Shown: positions 23,754 to 32,472 of the stretch, in pieces
How the letters are laid out: each line of letters opens with the position of its first letter
Position numbering within the stretch: the stretch's first letter is position 1
NCBI GenBank assembly: GCA_027490665.1
Contig: JAIXXP010000099.1
Span: 1-54,203 of the forward strand
DNA length: 54,203 nucleotides
Reading direction: 5' to 3'
DNA from: Cryomorphaceae bacterium
GTDB taxonomy: Bacteria; Bacteroidota; Bacteroidia; Flavobacteriales_D; Crocinitomicaceae
The notes under the pieces: generated by a model
Told to the model about the DNA's origin: nothing
Databases searched by the model: none
Seen by the model: the letters and a program-made list of their open reading frames with translations, nothing else
Program-made: the position numbers and the translations under genes

Positions 23754-25844
23754 ATGAAAAAGCTACACTTTTTTATCTGTCTTATCTTGCTTATGCACCA
23801 ACAACTTACTGCCCAAGAACCAGTTGCCCCACGCAAAGACCAAATGTTAGAAAAACATGGTCACCAGCGCAACGACCCTTATTATTGGATGCGTGAACGC
23901 GATACCCAACCTGTATTGGATTATCTACATGCAGAAAACGCCTACGCCGAGGCTTATTTCAAAGCCTTGAATCCGTTGGTGACTGACCTTTTGGCCGAAT
24001 TTGAACAGCGCATAGACCCCAACGAAACCAGTGCGCCTTTTGTTTTAAATGGTTATCAGTACCAAACACGCAATGTAGAAGGGCTAGACTACCAGCAAAT
24101 TTTTCGCTACGAAATGGACGGTAAAGCGGTCTTGTTTTTTGACGAAAACGAACGTGCTAAAGGAAAGTCATTTTACGAATTAGCCGGTTGGGCGCCATCC
24201 CCGAACAATCAAATTTTAGCAGTTTGCGAAGATTTCAAGGGCCGCCGCAAATATGAAATTCGCTTCAGAACCAACGGTAAATACCTCAAAGATGTGCTCA
24301 CTGAAACAAGTGGCGGTTTGGTTTGGGCCAACGATAACAAAACGGTCTACTACTCCAAAAAAGACCCTGAAACGTTGCGCGAATATTTGATATACCGCCA
24401 TACTATTGGAACTCCCCAAAGTACTGATGAGCTGATTTTCGAAGAGAAAGACGATAAATTTAGCGTGGGTATCGGCAAAACGTTAACGGGTAAATACATT
24501 CAAATTTACAGCTACAGCTCTACGACTTCTGAAGTTCAATTGATCGATGCAGACAACCCAAAGGCACAAGCACAAGTTTTTTTGACGCGCAAAGCAGGTC
24601 ATATTTATGAGGTGGAACACCACGAAAATGGCTTTTATATTTTGAGCAATGAGAACGCCATCAACAACCGTGTTCTTTATAGTCGTCAATTGCCTTCCTC
24701 CATCCAATCTTGTACTGAAATAGTACCCCATGATTCAAAAGTGCTGCTCGAAGGCCTGAGTGTTTTTAAAGAATACCTCTTGATAGAAGAGCGCAATAAT
24801 GGTTTGCTCAAACTCAAACTCAAAGGGGTCGAAGACGGTAAGGAAAGTTATATTGCGGTAGATGGTGAAACGTACTACTTAGGTTTGGCCATGAACGACG
24901 ATTACGCTGCAAATAAACTGTATTACGTCTATAATTCCATGACCACACCATCAAGGGTTTATACCTATGATTTAAAAAGCGGCCAACAAGCAATTTTCTT
25001 TGAGAAAAAACTCAGAGACCCTCAGTTTAATCCTGATAATTATGCATCTCAACGCGTTTGGGCTACTGCCAACGACGGCACGCAAATTCCGGTGAGCATC
25101 ATATATAAAAAAGGAATAGATTTGGCAAAAGCTCCGATGTTGCTCTATGGCTATGGGTCTTATGGCTACACCATTCCAGATATTTTTAGTCCTACTCGTT
25201 TATCATTAGTGGACCGCGGTTTTGTTTTTGCAACGGCACACATCAGAGGTTGTAAATATTTAGGAGAAGAATGGTATCAGGACGGCAAGTTTGACAAGAA
25301 AATCAATACGTTTACCGATTTCATCAATGCTGCCGAATACTTGGGCCACATGGGCTACTGCGATCCAACACGTATTTATGCCAATGGAGGCAGTGCGGGT
25401 GGTTTGTTAATGGGTGCCATTGCCAACATGGCGCCTTATCTTTTTAAAGGTATTGTTTCAGAAGTACCATTTGTTGATGTAGTGACCACTATGCTTGATG
25501 AAAGCATTCCGCTTACGACTGGCGAATATGAAGAATGGGGCAATCCAAACGACCCACACTATTATTATTATTTGTTGAAATACTCTCCTTACGACAACTT
25601 GCACGCCATGGATTATCCAGCAATGTACGTTACGTCGGGTTATCACGACTCTCAAGTTCAATATTGGGAACCAGCCAAATACGTAGCCAAACTACGCACG
25701 CTGCGCACCAATAAAGCAGCACTTATTTTTGAGTGCAATATGGATGCCGGCCATGGCGGAGGTTCAGGTCGCACTGTGGAGCGTTTAGAGCGCGCCAAAA
25801 ATTACGCGTTTATCTTAGGGCTTGAGCAAGGGATTACGCATTAG
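23754..25844 (+). CDS. ptrB: Oligopeptidase B-like S9A serine peptidase, exported
   Basis: This 696-residue protein has the usual length. A signal peptide (MKKLHFFICLILLMHQQLTA) implies a periplasmic location. The N-terminal seven-bladed propeller starts at HGHQRNDPYYWMRERD. The C-terminal alpha/beta-hydrolase has YGYGSYGY (oxyanion region), ANGGSAGGLLMGA with the nucleophile Ser, and MDAGHGGGSGR with the catalytic His. The GGSAGG nucleophile elbow is that of oligopeptidase B (protease II), which cleaves short peptides after Arg/Lys. The next gene overlaps its end by 23 nt. Confidence 0.9.
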   Translation: MKKLHFFICLILLMHQQLTAQEPVAPRKDQMLEKHGHQRNDPYYWMRERDTQPVLDYLHAENAYAEAYFKALNPLVTDLLAEFEQRIDPNETSAPFVLNGYQYQTRNVEGLDYQQIFRYEMDGKAVLFFDENERAKGKSFYELAGWAPSPNNQILAVCEDFKGRRKYEIRFRTNGKYLKDVLTETSGGLVWANDNKTVYYSKKDPETLREYLIYRHTIGTPQSTDELIFEEKDDKFSVGIGKTLTGKYIQIYSYSSTTSEVQLIDADNPKAQAQVFLTRKAGHIYEVEHHENGFYILSNENAINNRVLYSRQLPSSIQSCTEIVPHDSKVLLEGLSVFKEYLLIEERNNGLLKLKLKGVEDGKESYIAVDGETYYLGLAMNDDYAANKLYYVYNSMTTPSRVYTYDLKSGQQAIFFEKKLRDPQFNPDNYASQRVWATANDGTQIPVSIIYKKGIDLAKAPMLLYGYGSYGYTIPDIFSPTRLSLVDRGFVFATAHIRGCKYLGEEWYQDGKFDKKINTFTDFINAAEYLGHMGYCDPTRIYANGGSAGGLLMGAIANMAPYLFKGIVSEVPFVDVVTTMLDESIPLTTGEYEEWGNPNDPHYYYYLLKYSPYDNLHAMDYPAMYVTSGYHDSQVQYWEPAKYVAKLRTLRTNKAALIFECNMDAGHGGGSGRTVERLERAKNYAFILGLEQGITH

Positions 25845-26778
25845 TTGTTGTCTCTTTTTATGGAGCACGTTTTCCTTGGCCCAACAGTCGGCTTTGGAGA
25901 GTTTCAGGCACAGGCCTGTGATGTATGCAGATTTAGGTTACAACGTCAATCCTTTTCGAATCGACTATCCGTTCAATACGCAGCAAAATACGCTGGCTTA
26001 TAAAAACAATTTCAGCCCCTTTTTGGGCTTGGGTTTTGCCTACAAATGGTTTCATTTTAGGGTGGGCTTTCCGGTGATAGGTAATTTGCGCTCTAATAGT
26101 AAATTTGGCAAAACCACCCAGTATAATTTCGCCTACGACCTCACTTATAACAAGGTTTGGTACGATTTTGAATTCAAATCGACCATAGGTTATGGCCTAA
26201 GACAACCTCAGCTTATCCTTCCCGATGCGTACTCCGTTAATGTTATGCTGAATGCTTGGTACTTCAGGAACTCTGATTTCCAGATGAATGGATTACTCGG
26301 AAAACGCGCCCATTATAACCAACAAATTTTAACGTGGTATTTGAAAGGGACTCTAAATTATTTTGGTTCGGGCAACCGCGGCGAAAGCTTGATTCCTGGT
26401 CCTCTACAACTTCCACAACAAGACCTCACCACTATTACAAAGCTCCAAGCCTTTGATTTTGGCGCAGCTCCCGGTGTAGCATATGTCAATCGGAAAAACA
26501 ACTGGCAAATTGGCGGTTGGGCAGGCGTAGGCCCTGTGGTACAATTCAAGGAATACGAAACTTCGGCTTATTCGAGAATACGCTTAGGCCTGGCTCCTCG
26601 CTTCGACCTTCGCTTCATGGGTGGTTATTCTTCTGATGAAAAATTCTTCTTTTTGGTGAGTGATTTTGACAACAAGAGTATCCGTTTCGATGACTTCAAA
26701 TACCGTCAAATCTATTTTGCCCTTAAGTTTGTTGCAGGGTATCGTTTCAAGGAAAAAGAAAAAATTTCGCCTAATTAA
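25822..26778 (+). CDS. DUF4421-family probable outer-membrane protein
   Basis: This is a 318-residue frame from a TTG at 25822 that overlaps the end of ptrB; no ATG gives a signal peptide. The N-terminus (LRISCCLFLWSTFSLAQQ) is a good signal sequence. The body matches DUF4421: VMYADLGYNVNPFRIDYPF, FLGLGFAYKWFHFRVGFPV, and alternating aromatic strands to the end (YRQIYFALKFVAGYRF), as in an outer-membrane beta-barrel. Function is unknown. It is convergent with the GH16 gene, overlapping it by 8 bp. Confidence 0.7.
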   Translation: MSKGLRISCCLFLWSTFSLAQQSALESFRHRPVMYADLGYNVNPFRIDYPFNTQQNTLAYKNNFSPFLGLGFAYKWFHFRVGFPVIGNLRSNSKFGKTTQYNFAYDLTYNKVWYDFEFKSTIGYGLRQPQLILPDAYSVNVMLNAWYFRNSDFQMNGLLGKRAHYNQQILTWYLKGTLNYFGSGNRGESLIPGPLQLPQQDLTTITKLQAFDFGAAPGVAYVNRKNNWQIGGWAGVGPVVQFKEYETSAYSRIRLGLAPRFDLRFMGGYSSDEKFFFLVSDFDNKSIRFDDFKYRQIYFALKFVAGYRFKEKEKISPN

Positions 26779-28009
26779 AGGGAAGGTAAGAAACTGTTTT
26801 TCCATTGTAGGAAATGCGCAATTCGATGTTTCTTGGCGCATCTTTTAATTGAATAGAAATATCTTTTCCGAGAATAGTTTCACCCTGAGTATAAGCAATT
26901 TCCGTCACAAATTTTGTTTGTTCAATTCCCTTTACCCAGGTACTGACATGAACAGCGCCACCGCCATTGACCTGCACCAAATAATTGTCATTGGAAATGG
27001 GGATGAGGCTCACAAAACCCAGTTCTTTTTGCAATTCTTTTTTAGGGTAAATGAGAGGAATCTTCTTTTTAAGCACTTCTTTTTTGACTGGAATCCAGCC
27101 ATTTTCTTGGAGGTCAATTTGAGGAAATCCGTTCATTTTTTTGGCTGAATTTGGATCTAATTTCCACACCCTGACGTAGTCTACTTGGTAATCGGCAGGG
27201 AATTGGGTTTTGGCGTCTGGCCCGGGGTTGAATGGGTAGCCGTCTCTTGCAACGGCTAAATTGACAATGACATTCATGGGTGTAGAAAAATCGCCAGCAA
27301 AATGAGAAACCGGCACGCCATTCACAAAATAAGTAAGTGAATTCGGCAGCCACACACCAGAGTAGATTACGGTATCGTTTACGATAGGAGCTTTCATACG
27401 GACCCAGCCTCCCCAATCTTTTTTGATGCCAATGTTGTTCTTGACATAATCTTTGCGCTGCGGTAAATGAATATCGATATGCACATCGTTGCTGCGCTCG
27501 CCCTTGCATTCCATGATGTCGATTTCATCTTTACCGTTTTGGCCGAAAAGCCAAAAGGCGGGCCACAAACCTTTGCCTGAAGGCACAATGGCGCGGCATT
27601 CAAAATAGCCGTAGCGAAAGGTATCGATACTCCATAAACAAGAAGTGAGGTAGTCTAGGTAAACGGAATCGTTTTTGACATCGATGTTTAATTCCCGCGC
27701 TTGCTGTTGGTTGATCATCCAGTTGGGGACTGCGGTTTTCTGCCCAAATTCTTTGGCACCTAAATGCACCCAGCCATTTTTTTGGGAGAGCATTTCGGGC
27801 ACCGCCCATTGGCTTTGGTCGAGCAATAAGCCACCCCACGGATAGCGTGGATACCATTTGGTTTCATCAACCTTTTTCCCACTAAATTCATCGCCGAAAT
27901 GATAGTGCCATTGCAGCACGGTATCGGTCTTGAATTGGAAAAGTGCCGGTTTGATTTGGGCCCTTAAACCAAATGATAGGAAGAGTAAAGATAGGATGCC
28001 GTATTTCAT
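26771..28009 (-). CDS. Glycoside hydrolase family 16 (secreted)
   Basis: This is a 412-residue protein from the ATG at 28009 (MKYGILSLLFLSFGLRAQ, signal peptide); a TTG 24 nt upstream is less likely. The GH16 beta-jelly-roll has WHYHFGDEFSGKKVDETKWY, FRYGYFECRAIVPSGKGLWP and the catalytic DEIDIMECKG, whose two Glu are nucleophile and acid/base around Asp, so it should be active. The family cleaves beta-glucans, agar, carrageenan or xyloglucan, and the substrate cannot be told here. The last ~120 residues form an extra domain. No clear T9SS signal is seen. Confidence 0.88.
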   Translation of the reverse strand: MKYGILSLLFLSFGLRAQIKPALFQFKTDTVLQWHYHFGDEFSGKKVDETKWYPRYPWGGLLLDQSQWAVPEMLSQKNGWVHLGAKEFGQKTAVPNWMINQQQARELNIDVKNDSVYLDYLTSCLWSIDTFRYGYFECRAIVPSGKGLWPAFWLFGQNGKDEIDIMECKGERSNDVHIDIHLPQRKDYVKNNIGIKKDWGGWVRMKAPIVNDTVIYSGVWLPNSLTYFVNGVPVSHFAGDFSTPMNVIVNLAVARDGYPFNPGPDAKTQFPADYQVDYVRVWKLDPNSAKKMNGFPQIDLQENGWIPVKKEVLKKKIPLIYPKKELQKELGFVSLIPISNDNYLVQVNGGGAVHVSTWVKGIEQTKFVTEIAYTQGETILGKDISIQLKDAPRNIELRISYNGKTVSYLPFN

Positions 28010-28066
28010 TTTGTATCGAAGAATAAAACGCAATGAAATTATATTTTTTTGATCGTATTCAATTCA

Positions 28067-29509
28067 TCAATACTTGATAAACACGTTTTTGGCCTCGGTG
28101 AAAAAGCGCAGTGCTTCCCAGCCGCCTTCGCGACCGACACCAGAGGCTTTGACACCGCCAAAAGGTGTGCGTAAATCGCGAATCAACCACGCATTGACCC
28201 AAACAATACCTGCCTGAACTTGGTCTGCAACGCGGTGCGCGCGTTTGAGGTCGGAGGTCCAGACGGTAGCGGCAAGTCCGTATTGGGTTGAGTTGGCCAT
28301 GGTGAGCACCTCTTCTTCGGTGTCAAAAGGAGTGATGGTAACTACTGGCCCAAAGATTTCTTCTTGGTTGGTACGGCATTGGTAATGCAAGCCTTCAATA
28401 ATGGTGGGCTCGATATAGTATCCGTCGGCATGTGCGCCGTCTAAAATTTTGCGTTTCCCGCCGCACAAAATAGTGCCGCCTTCTTCTTTGGCGAGTTCGA
28501 TATAGCTCAGGATTTTCTCCATGTGTGGCTTGGATACCACTGCGCCCATTTTTGCTTCTGGGTCAGTGGGGAACGACACCTTGTTTTTGGCCATATCTGC
28601 AACAAACGCCTCTTTGAATTGCTCGTAAATAGGTCTTTCGATAAAGATGCGCGAACCACACAAACAAATTTGGCCTTGGTTGGCAAAAGAAGAGCGAATG
28701 GTGGTGCTGAGTGCGTCCTTGAAATCGCAGTCGGCAAAAATGATATTTGGGTTTTTGCCGCCGAGTTCTAAAGACAATTTTTTGAACATTGGCCCTGCCG
28801 TTTGCGCGATGTACTCGCCAGTTTTGGTTCCGCCTGTAAAAGAAATCGCTTTGATTTTTGGGTGCTTTACAATAGCGTCGCCAACGCTTGGGCCGGTGCC
28901 GTGTAAAATATTGAGTACGCCGTCGGGCATGCCAGCTTCTTTGGCAATTTTACCCAACATATAGGCGGTGTAGGGCGTTACTTCAGAAGGTTTGGCAACC
29001 ACGCAATTGCCAGCGGCAAGAGCAGGCGCAATTTTCCAGGAGAAAAGGTATAAAGGAAGATTCCAAGGCGAAATACAGCCCACCACACCAATAGGTTTGC
29101 GGGTAGTGTAGTTGAGCCCAACGCCTTCCATATGATGAGACTCCGACGCAAAATGCTCAATGGCTGTCGCAAAAAAATGAAAGTTGGACACCGCTCTTGG
29201 AATATCGACATGTTGGGCAAGGCTCAGGGGCTTGCCGTTGTCTTTGGACTCTGCAGCTACAAAAGCAGCCATATTGGCTTCTATGCCTTCGGATAACTTG
29301 CGCAGAATGGCTGCGCGCCCTTCTATGCCCATCGTGGACCACACCGGGAAAGCCGCCTCAGCTGCCAAAACAGCTTGCTCGACGTCGTGGGCGTCAGAAT
29401 CGGGTATCAAAGAATAGACTAGGCCTGTAGCAGGTTCGTAGTTGTCTAGGTAGCGGCCGTTGTGCGGTGCAACGTATTGGCCGTTGATGAAATTGCTCAA
29501 TTTTTCCAT
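28067..29509 (-). CDS. ALDH8-like aldehyde dehydrogenase (aminomuconate-semialdehyde type)
   Basis: This is a 480-residue enzyme from the ATG at 29509 (MEKLSNFINGQYVAPHNGRY). The frame opens 60 nt earlier, but a TACCTTTG box lies 6 nt before this ATG. It oxidises aldehydes with NAD(P)+. Visible motifs are SPWNLPLYLFSWKIAPALAA, FTGGTKTGEYIA, LELGGKNPNIIF (general-base Glu), and NQGQICLCGSRIF with the catalytic Cys. The ICLCxSRI and WLIRDLRTPFGG strings are those of ALDH8A1 / 2-aminomuconic semialdehyde dehydrogenase of the kynurenine pathway. No other kynurenine gene is in view, so the substrate is inference. It is divergent from the MazG-like operon. Confidence 0.85.
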   Translation of the reverse strand: MEKLSNFINGQYVAPHNGRYLDNYEPATGLVYSLIPDSDAHDVEQAVLAAEAAFPVWSTMGIEGRAAILRKLSEGIEANMAAFVAAESKDNGKPLSLAQHVDIPRAVSNFHFFATAIEHFASESHHMEGVGLNYTTRKPIGVVGCISPWNLPLYLFSWKIAPALAAGNCVVAKPSEVTPYTAYMLGKIAKEAGMPDGVLNILHGTGPSVGDAIVKHPKIKAISFTGGTKTGEYIAQTAGPMFKKLSLELGGKNPNIIFADCDFKDALSTTIRSSFANQGQICLCGSRIFIERPIYEQFKEAFVADMAKNKVSFPTDPEAKMGAVVSKPHMEKILSYIELAKEEGGTILCGGKRKILDGAHADGYYIEPTIIEGLHYQCRTNQEEIFGPVVTITPFDTEEEVLTMANSTQYGLAATVWTSDLKRAHRVADQVQAGIVWVNAWLIRDLRTPFGGVKASGVGREGGWEALRFFTEAKNVFIKY

Positions 29510-29515
29510 ACAAGA

Positions 29516-29523
29516 CAAAGGTA
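29516..29523 (-). promoter_or_regulatory. -7 box six nt before the ALDH8-like start
   Basis: TACCTTTG on the minus strand, then TCTTGT and ATG (29509). Confidence 0.5.
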
Positions 29524-29546
29524 AGCATATCAACGAGAGGATTTGA

Positions 29547-29554
29547 TACCTTTG
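29547..29554 (+). promoter_or_regulatory. -7 box four nt before the MazG-like start
   Basis: TACCTTTG, CAAC, ATG (29559). Together with 29516-29523 it makes a compact divergent promoter. Confidence 0.5.
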
Positions 29555-29558
29555 CAAC

Positions 29559-29888
29559 ATGGAAATCAAAGAAGCACAAGCAAAAGTTGATCACTGGATC
29601 CAAACATTGGGGGTGCGTTACTTCAACGAACTGACCAACATGGCTGTTTTGATGGAAGAAGTAGGCGAACTCGCTCGCATTATGGCCAGACGCTATGGCG
29701 AGCAATCTGAAAAAGAAAGCGATAAAGACAAAGACCTCGGCGACGAAATGGCCGATATTCTTTTTGTACTTTGCTGCCTGGCCAATCAAACCGGAATAGA
29801 CCTCGATGCCGCATTGGTCAAAAACCTCGAGAAAAAAACGAAGCGCGATGCCACGCGTCATCACGACAACCCCAAACTACAATCATAA
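29559..29888 (+). CDS. MazG-like nucleotide pyrophosphohydrolase
   Basis: This 109-residue protein is a single-domain all-alpha NTP pyrophosphatase. The metal-binding pattern is intact: EEVGELAR (ExxE) and LGDEMADILFVL (ExxD). Such enzymes hydrolyse NTPs or damaged nucleotides to NMP and PPi in the cytoplasm. It is first of three genes: the DEAD-box-like gene starts 2 bp after its stop. The start is fixed by the promoter box directly before the ATG. Confidence 0.9.
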   Translation: MEIKEAQAKVDHWIQTLGVRYFNELTNMAVLMEEVGELARIMARRYGEQSEKESDKDKDLGDEMADILFVLCCLANQTGIDLDAALVKNLEKKTKRDATRHHDNPKLQS

Positions 29889-29890
29889 CC

Positions 29891-30436
29891 ATGGAAAGGA
29901 TTCAAAAAGCATTGCAGCCCTCTCAGTATTTACTTGTGTCGGCGCTTGCAGAGCAATACGAAATGAAGCTTTGGCCTTTTGTAGACGAAGTCATTCCTCA
30001 ACCTGAAGAAGGTTCACCAAGAGCCATCATTCTTTGCACAAGCGATGCGCAAGCAAGGGCCATTCATGCCGAGTTTGTAAAGTACGCCAAACCCAAAGAC
30101 CTCACCGTCGATTTAGTTGTCGAGAAAGGCAATAAACTCCAACAACGCAACGATCTCTTCGACGGTACAGAAATAATTGTGGGCACCACCCGCCGCATGG
30201 CTGAGTTGTACTTTCAGAACGGGTTCAATATCAAAAAACTGAAATTGTTTATGATCTTGGGTCTAGAAGATCAAATGCGTGCCGGCCACAAGGGCTATAT
30301 CGTGCGCCTTACCGAGAGTTTGCCAAAATGCAAGTCTTTGTTTTTTACGACCAATCCAGATGAAGAGCGCTCCGTTGGATACTTAGAAGAATTTTATCCG
30401 AACATTCGCCTGCTTGATTTGTCTGAAGAAGTATGA
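29891..30436 (+). CDS. Degenerate single-domain DEAD-box-like protein
   Basis: This is a 181-residue protein starting at MERIQKALQPSQYL (ATG 29891, 2 bp after the upstream stop; an earlier in-frame start lies inside the MazG-like gene). It aligns with the first RecA-like domain of DEAD-box RNA helicases: RAIILCTSDAQARAIH at motif Ia, IIVGTTRRM (95-103) at motif Ib, LFMILGLEDQMRAGH (119-133) at the DEAD box, and SLFFTTN at motif III. The Walker A loop is absent and DEAD reads LGLE, so ATP hydrolysis is unlikely. The second RecA domain is missing. It may be a structural or RNA-binding derivative. It overlaps the next gene by ATGA. Confidence 0.7.
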   Translation: MERIQKALQPSQYLLVSALAEQYEMKLWPFVDEVIPQPEEGSPRAIILCTSDAQARAIHAEFVKYAKPKDLTVDLVVEKGNKLQQRNDLFDGTEIIVGTTRRMAELYFQNGFNIKKLKLFMILGLEDQMRAGHKGYIVRLTESLPKCKSLFFTTNPDEERSVGYLEEFYPNIRLLDLSEEV

Positions 30437-30804
30437 GATCGAATGTATCTATAAAACAACTTAGGCCAAGCGTCAGAAAAGAAGCCACTGTATCCACTGA
30501 ATTGGAATTGTTTCAAAACGACGTTTTGCGTCCAATACTGAAACTGCAGCATGAACTTTTCCAATTTGAGTGGTTCCAAAACCCTTTATTTAAAGCTATA
30601 CAAGCAATTGAAAACCCTGTATTACAACGAACCCAACTCAGCAATTTTTTATCGAAAAATCCAAATCTAACCAATCGTTATATTGGTATGATCTGCGGCT
30701 TGTTTACCAATGAAGAATTTACATTTTATTTGAGCCAAAAATCAATAGTAGATAAACGCATAAAAGAACTACTGATTACCCGTTTTCTCTCGTATCAAGC
30801 GTAG
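30433..30804 (+). CDS. Conserved protein of unknown function
   Basis: This 123-residue protein is third in the MazG-like operon, with a 4-bp overlap to the preceding gene. It is helical throughout: ELFQNDVLRPILKLQHELFQ, then LSNFLSKNPNLTNRYIGMIC, then NEEFTFYLSQKSIVDKRIKE. I recall similar Flavobacteriales proteins carrying the label glyoxalase, but I see no glyoxalase metal ligands or beta-alpha-beta repeats here, so I do not adopt it. It is cytoplasmic by appearance and convergent with the 30806 gene, 1 bp apart. Confidence 0.65.
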   Translation: MRSNVSIKQLRPSVRKEATVSTELELFQNDVLRPILKLQHELFQFEWFQNPLFKAIQAIENPVLQRTQLSNFLSKNPNLTNRYIGMICGLFTNEEFTFYLSQKSIVDKRIKELLITRFLSYQA

Positions 30805-30805
30805 C

Positions 30806-31801
30806 TTAAACCATATCGAAGGCCGCAATAAATATAGGCTCTTTTGGTTCATAGTTTCCTCTCACCACTACATCAACTTTTGCCACACCAATGATTTGGT
30901 GCAATAAGCCCCAACGAAATTGTTTAGTAGTTTTTTGATAAAGTTGATCGCGCGTATCATTCCACCAGAGCATTGAGTGGAGTTTTTCTTTGGCCAAAAC
31001 TGCTTCGAATAGGCGCTCTACATCTTTGATATCTCCCGACGGATTACATACGATTTCTGGCACTAAAAAAGTATGCTCTTTGGGTTGAATCAATTTATTG
31101 ATAAACGGGATGTAGGGTAAAAGTTTAACTTGCAACCCACCAAGTTTGCCCGGAAGCCTTTGTATTTCCCAGCGCACTTTATGAAACTGTGCGAAAGCCA
31201 GTCGCTCACCTTTTGCATCGTAAAGTGTATGAACCGTACCTTTTTCAAAAAAGTGGGTAAAGTAGGCGCTGTAGTGGCTGTAGTTGCTTTCTATTATTTG
31301 ATAGACCTGATCTGAAATTGTTTCCTCCCTTAAGTTTGCAGCAGCCTTCGGAAAAACCCGGCTAAAACTCTGAGTGGCTAAATACGCTTTAGTCTGAAAA
31401 CCAAAAGTTTCGCTCATCCATTTGCTGCGCACATTTTTAGCATCGATATATGCATAACAATAATCTTGGCTTCCGGGATAGCTCGCCGTGATGTCCTTGA
31501 ACACCTTTTCGATTTCTTGCTTGATCTGTGATTTCGGATTCATGCGCGCTTTCCCTGTAGATTGAAAGCGCTTGTCAAAAGCAAAATAGCGCAAGTACAA
31601 GCCAAACTGCCGCTTGCAAAAGGTAATATTGGCGATCAGTTGTTCACGCCTACGCAAGGAAAAACTTAGTGGGTGGTCTGTGTGCGCAACACTTTGCGCT
31701 ACATCGAGGTGCTTGTATTTGGCGCCATTTGTGCCCAAAACCGTGTTTTCAAATAAGTGAATTAAATCGGGGCTGATGTGCTCGGTTTGCTCAAATTTCA
31801 T
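30806..31801 (-). CDS. Conserved protein with a GNAT-like N-terminal half
   Basis: This 331-residue protein follows hemD after 15 bp. The N-terminal ~150 residues show a GNAT-like order: strands LIANITFCKRQFGLYLRYFA, the loop DKRFQSTGKARMNP in acetyl-CoA-binding position, then YCYAYIDAKNVRSKWMSETF, where GNAT proteins have the NxxxxxxYxxxGF end. The second half (~190-331) is unassigned. No signal or membrane segment is seen. The substrate is unknown. Its place after the haem genes may only reflect shared transcription. The acetyltransferase call is tentative. Confidence 0.5.
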   Translation of the reverse strand: MKFEQTEHISPDLIHLFENTVLGTNGAKYKHLDVAQSVAHTDHPLSFSLRRREQLIANITFCKRQFGLYLRYFAFDKRFQSTGKARMNPKSQIKQEIEKVFKDITASYPGSQDYCYAYIDAKNVRSKWMSETFGFQTKAYLATQSFSRVFPKAAANLREETISDQVYQIIESNYSHYSAYFTHFFEKGTVHTLYDAKGERLAFAQFHKVRWEIQRLPGKLGGLQVKLLPYIPFINKLIQPKEHTFLVPEIVCNPSGDIKDVERLFEAVLAKEKLHSMLWWNDTRDQLYQKTTKQFRWGLLHQIIGVAKVDVVVRGNYEPKEPIFIAAFDMV

Positions 31802-31816
31802 ACGTGAAGGTACAAA

Positions 31817-32470
31817 TTATAGCACTTTGCTGAGCCAAGTGAGCAGGTCAGCTTGTTGTTGTCCGTTGAGTACTTTGCTGACGCTGATTTGCTTTTTTGC
31901 CAATTCTTGCGCGGTAGAGCTGCCCCATGCAACAACTTTTGCGTGAGCCGGCATGGTGTTGTGCGCCAGAAAAGCAAGTACATTGCTTGGAGACGAAAAA
32001 ACATAGATGTCTTTTTCTTCGATGTGCAGGGTTTTAAATGCGGTGGTGTATACAGGCAAAATGGTCTTTTCACTTTCTGGGATCAAAGCCGCGTAAGTAC
32101 CAATAGACAACTGACTACTCGGAAAGCAAACACTTCTGTTGTTTCGCCAGGCATTGAATTTTTCTGCTTCGAGTTGCGGTTGGTCAGACTGTTGGGCAAT
32201 AAAATGCACTTCTTTTTGATAGCGTTCTGCTACTTTTTTGGCGGTTTCTAGCCCGGCGCAGGCAATTTGTGCGCTAGATTGGCAATTGGCAAAGAAGAAT
32301 TCAGCGGCACGGATACTCGCAATGAAGAGGATGTCGTGAGCAGGGGGGCACGCAAAAGGAATGGCACTGAATTCAATTAGGGATTGCGCCTCGAGGATTC
32401 CATTTTGTTGCAAGGCCAAAAGACCGTTATTGAGGTCTTGTGGATCTTTTGAAATGAAAATCCTGCTCAT
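31817..32470 (-). CDS. hemD: Uroporphyrinogen-III synthase
   Basis: This 217-residue protein is of a length typical for HemD, which closes and inverts ring D of hydroxymethylbilane. The family is poorly conserved; support comes from two-lobed composition, IFISKDPQ at the N-terminus, the VFSSPSNVLAFLAH segment and VVAWGSSTAQELAK (ATGxxTAxAL-like), and above all from the position 2 bp after hemC. Confidence 0.85.
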   Translation of the reverse strand: MSRIFISKDPQDLNNGLLALQQNGILEAQSLIEFSAIPFACPPAHDILFIASIRAAEFFFANCQSSAQIACAGLETAKKVAERYQKEVHFIAQQSDQPQLEAEKFNAWRNNRSVCFPSSQLSIGTYAALIPESEKTILPVYTTAFKTLHIEEKDIYVFSSPSNVLAFLAHNTMPAHAKVVAWGSSTAQELAKKQISVSKVLNGQQQADLLTWLSKVL

Positions 32471-32472
32471 GG

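Noticed and set aside
28010..28035. Partial match to the mnmE 3' end (TTTTGTATCG), considered as a second attachment site
   Set aside because: Only about ten bases match, it lies in the promoter region of the GH16 gene 25 kb away, and the interval holds core genes.
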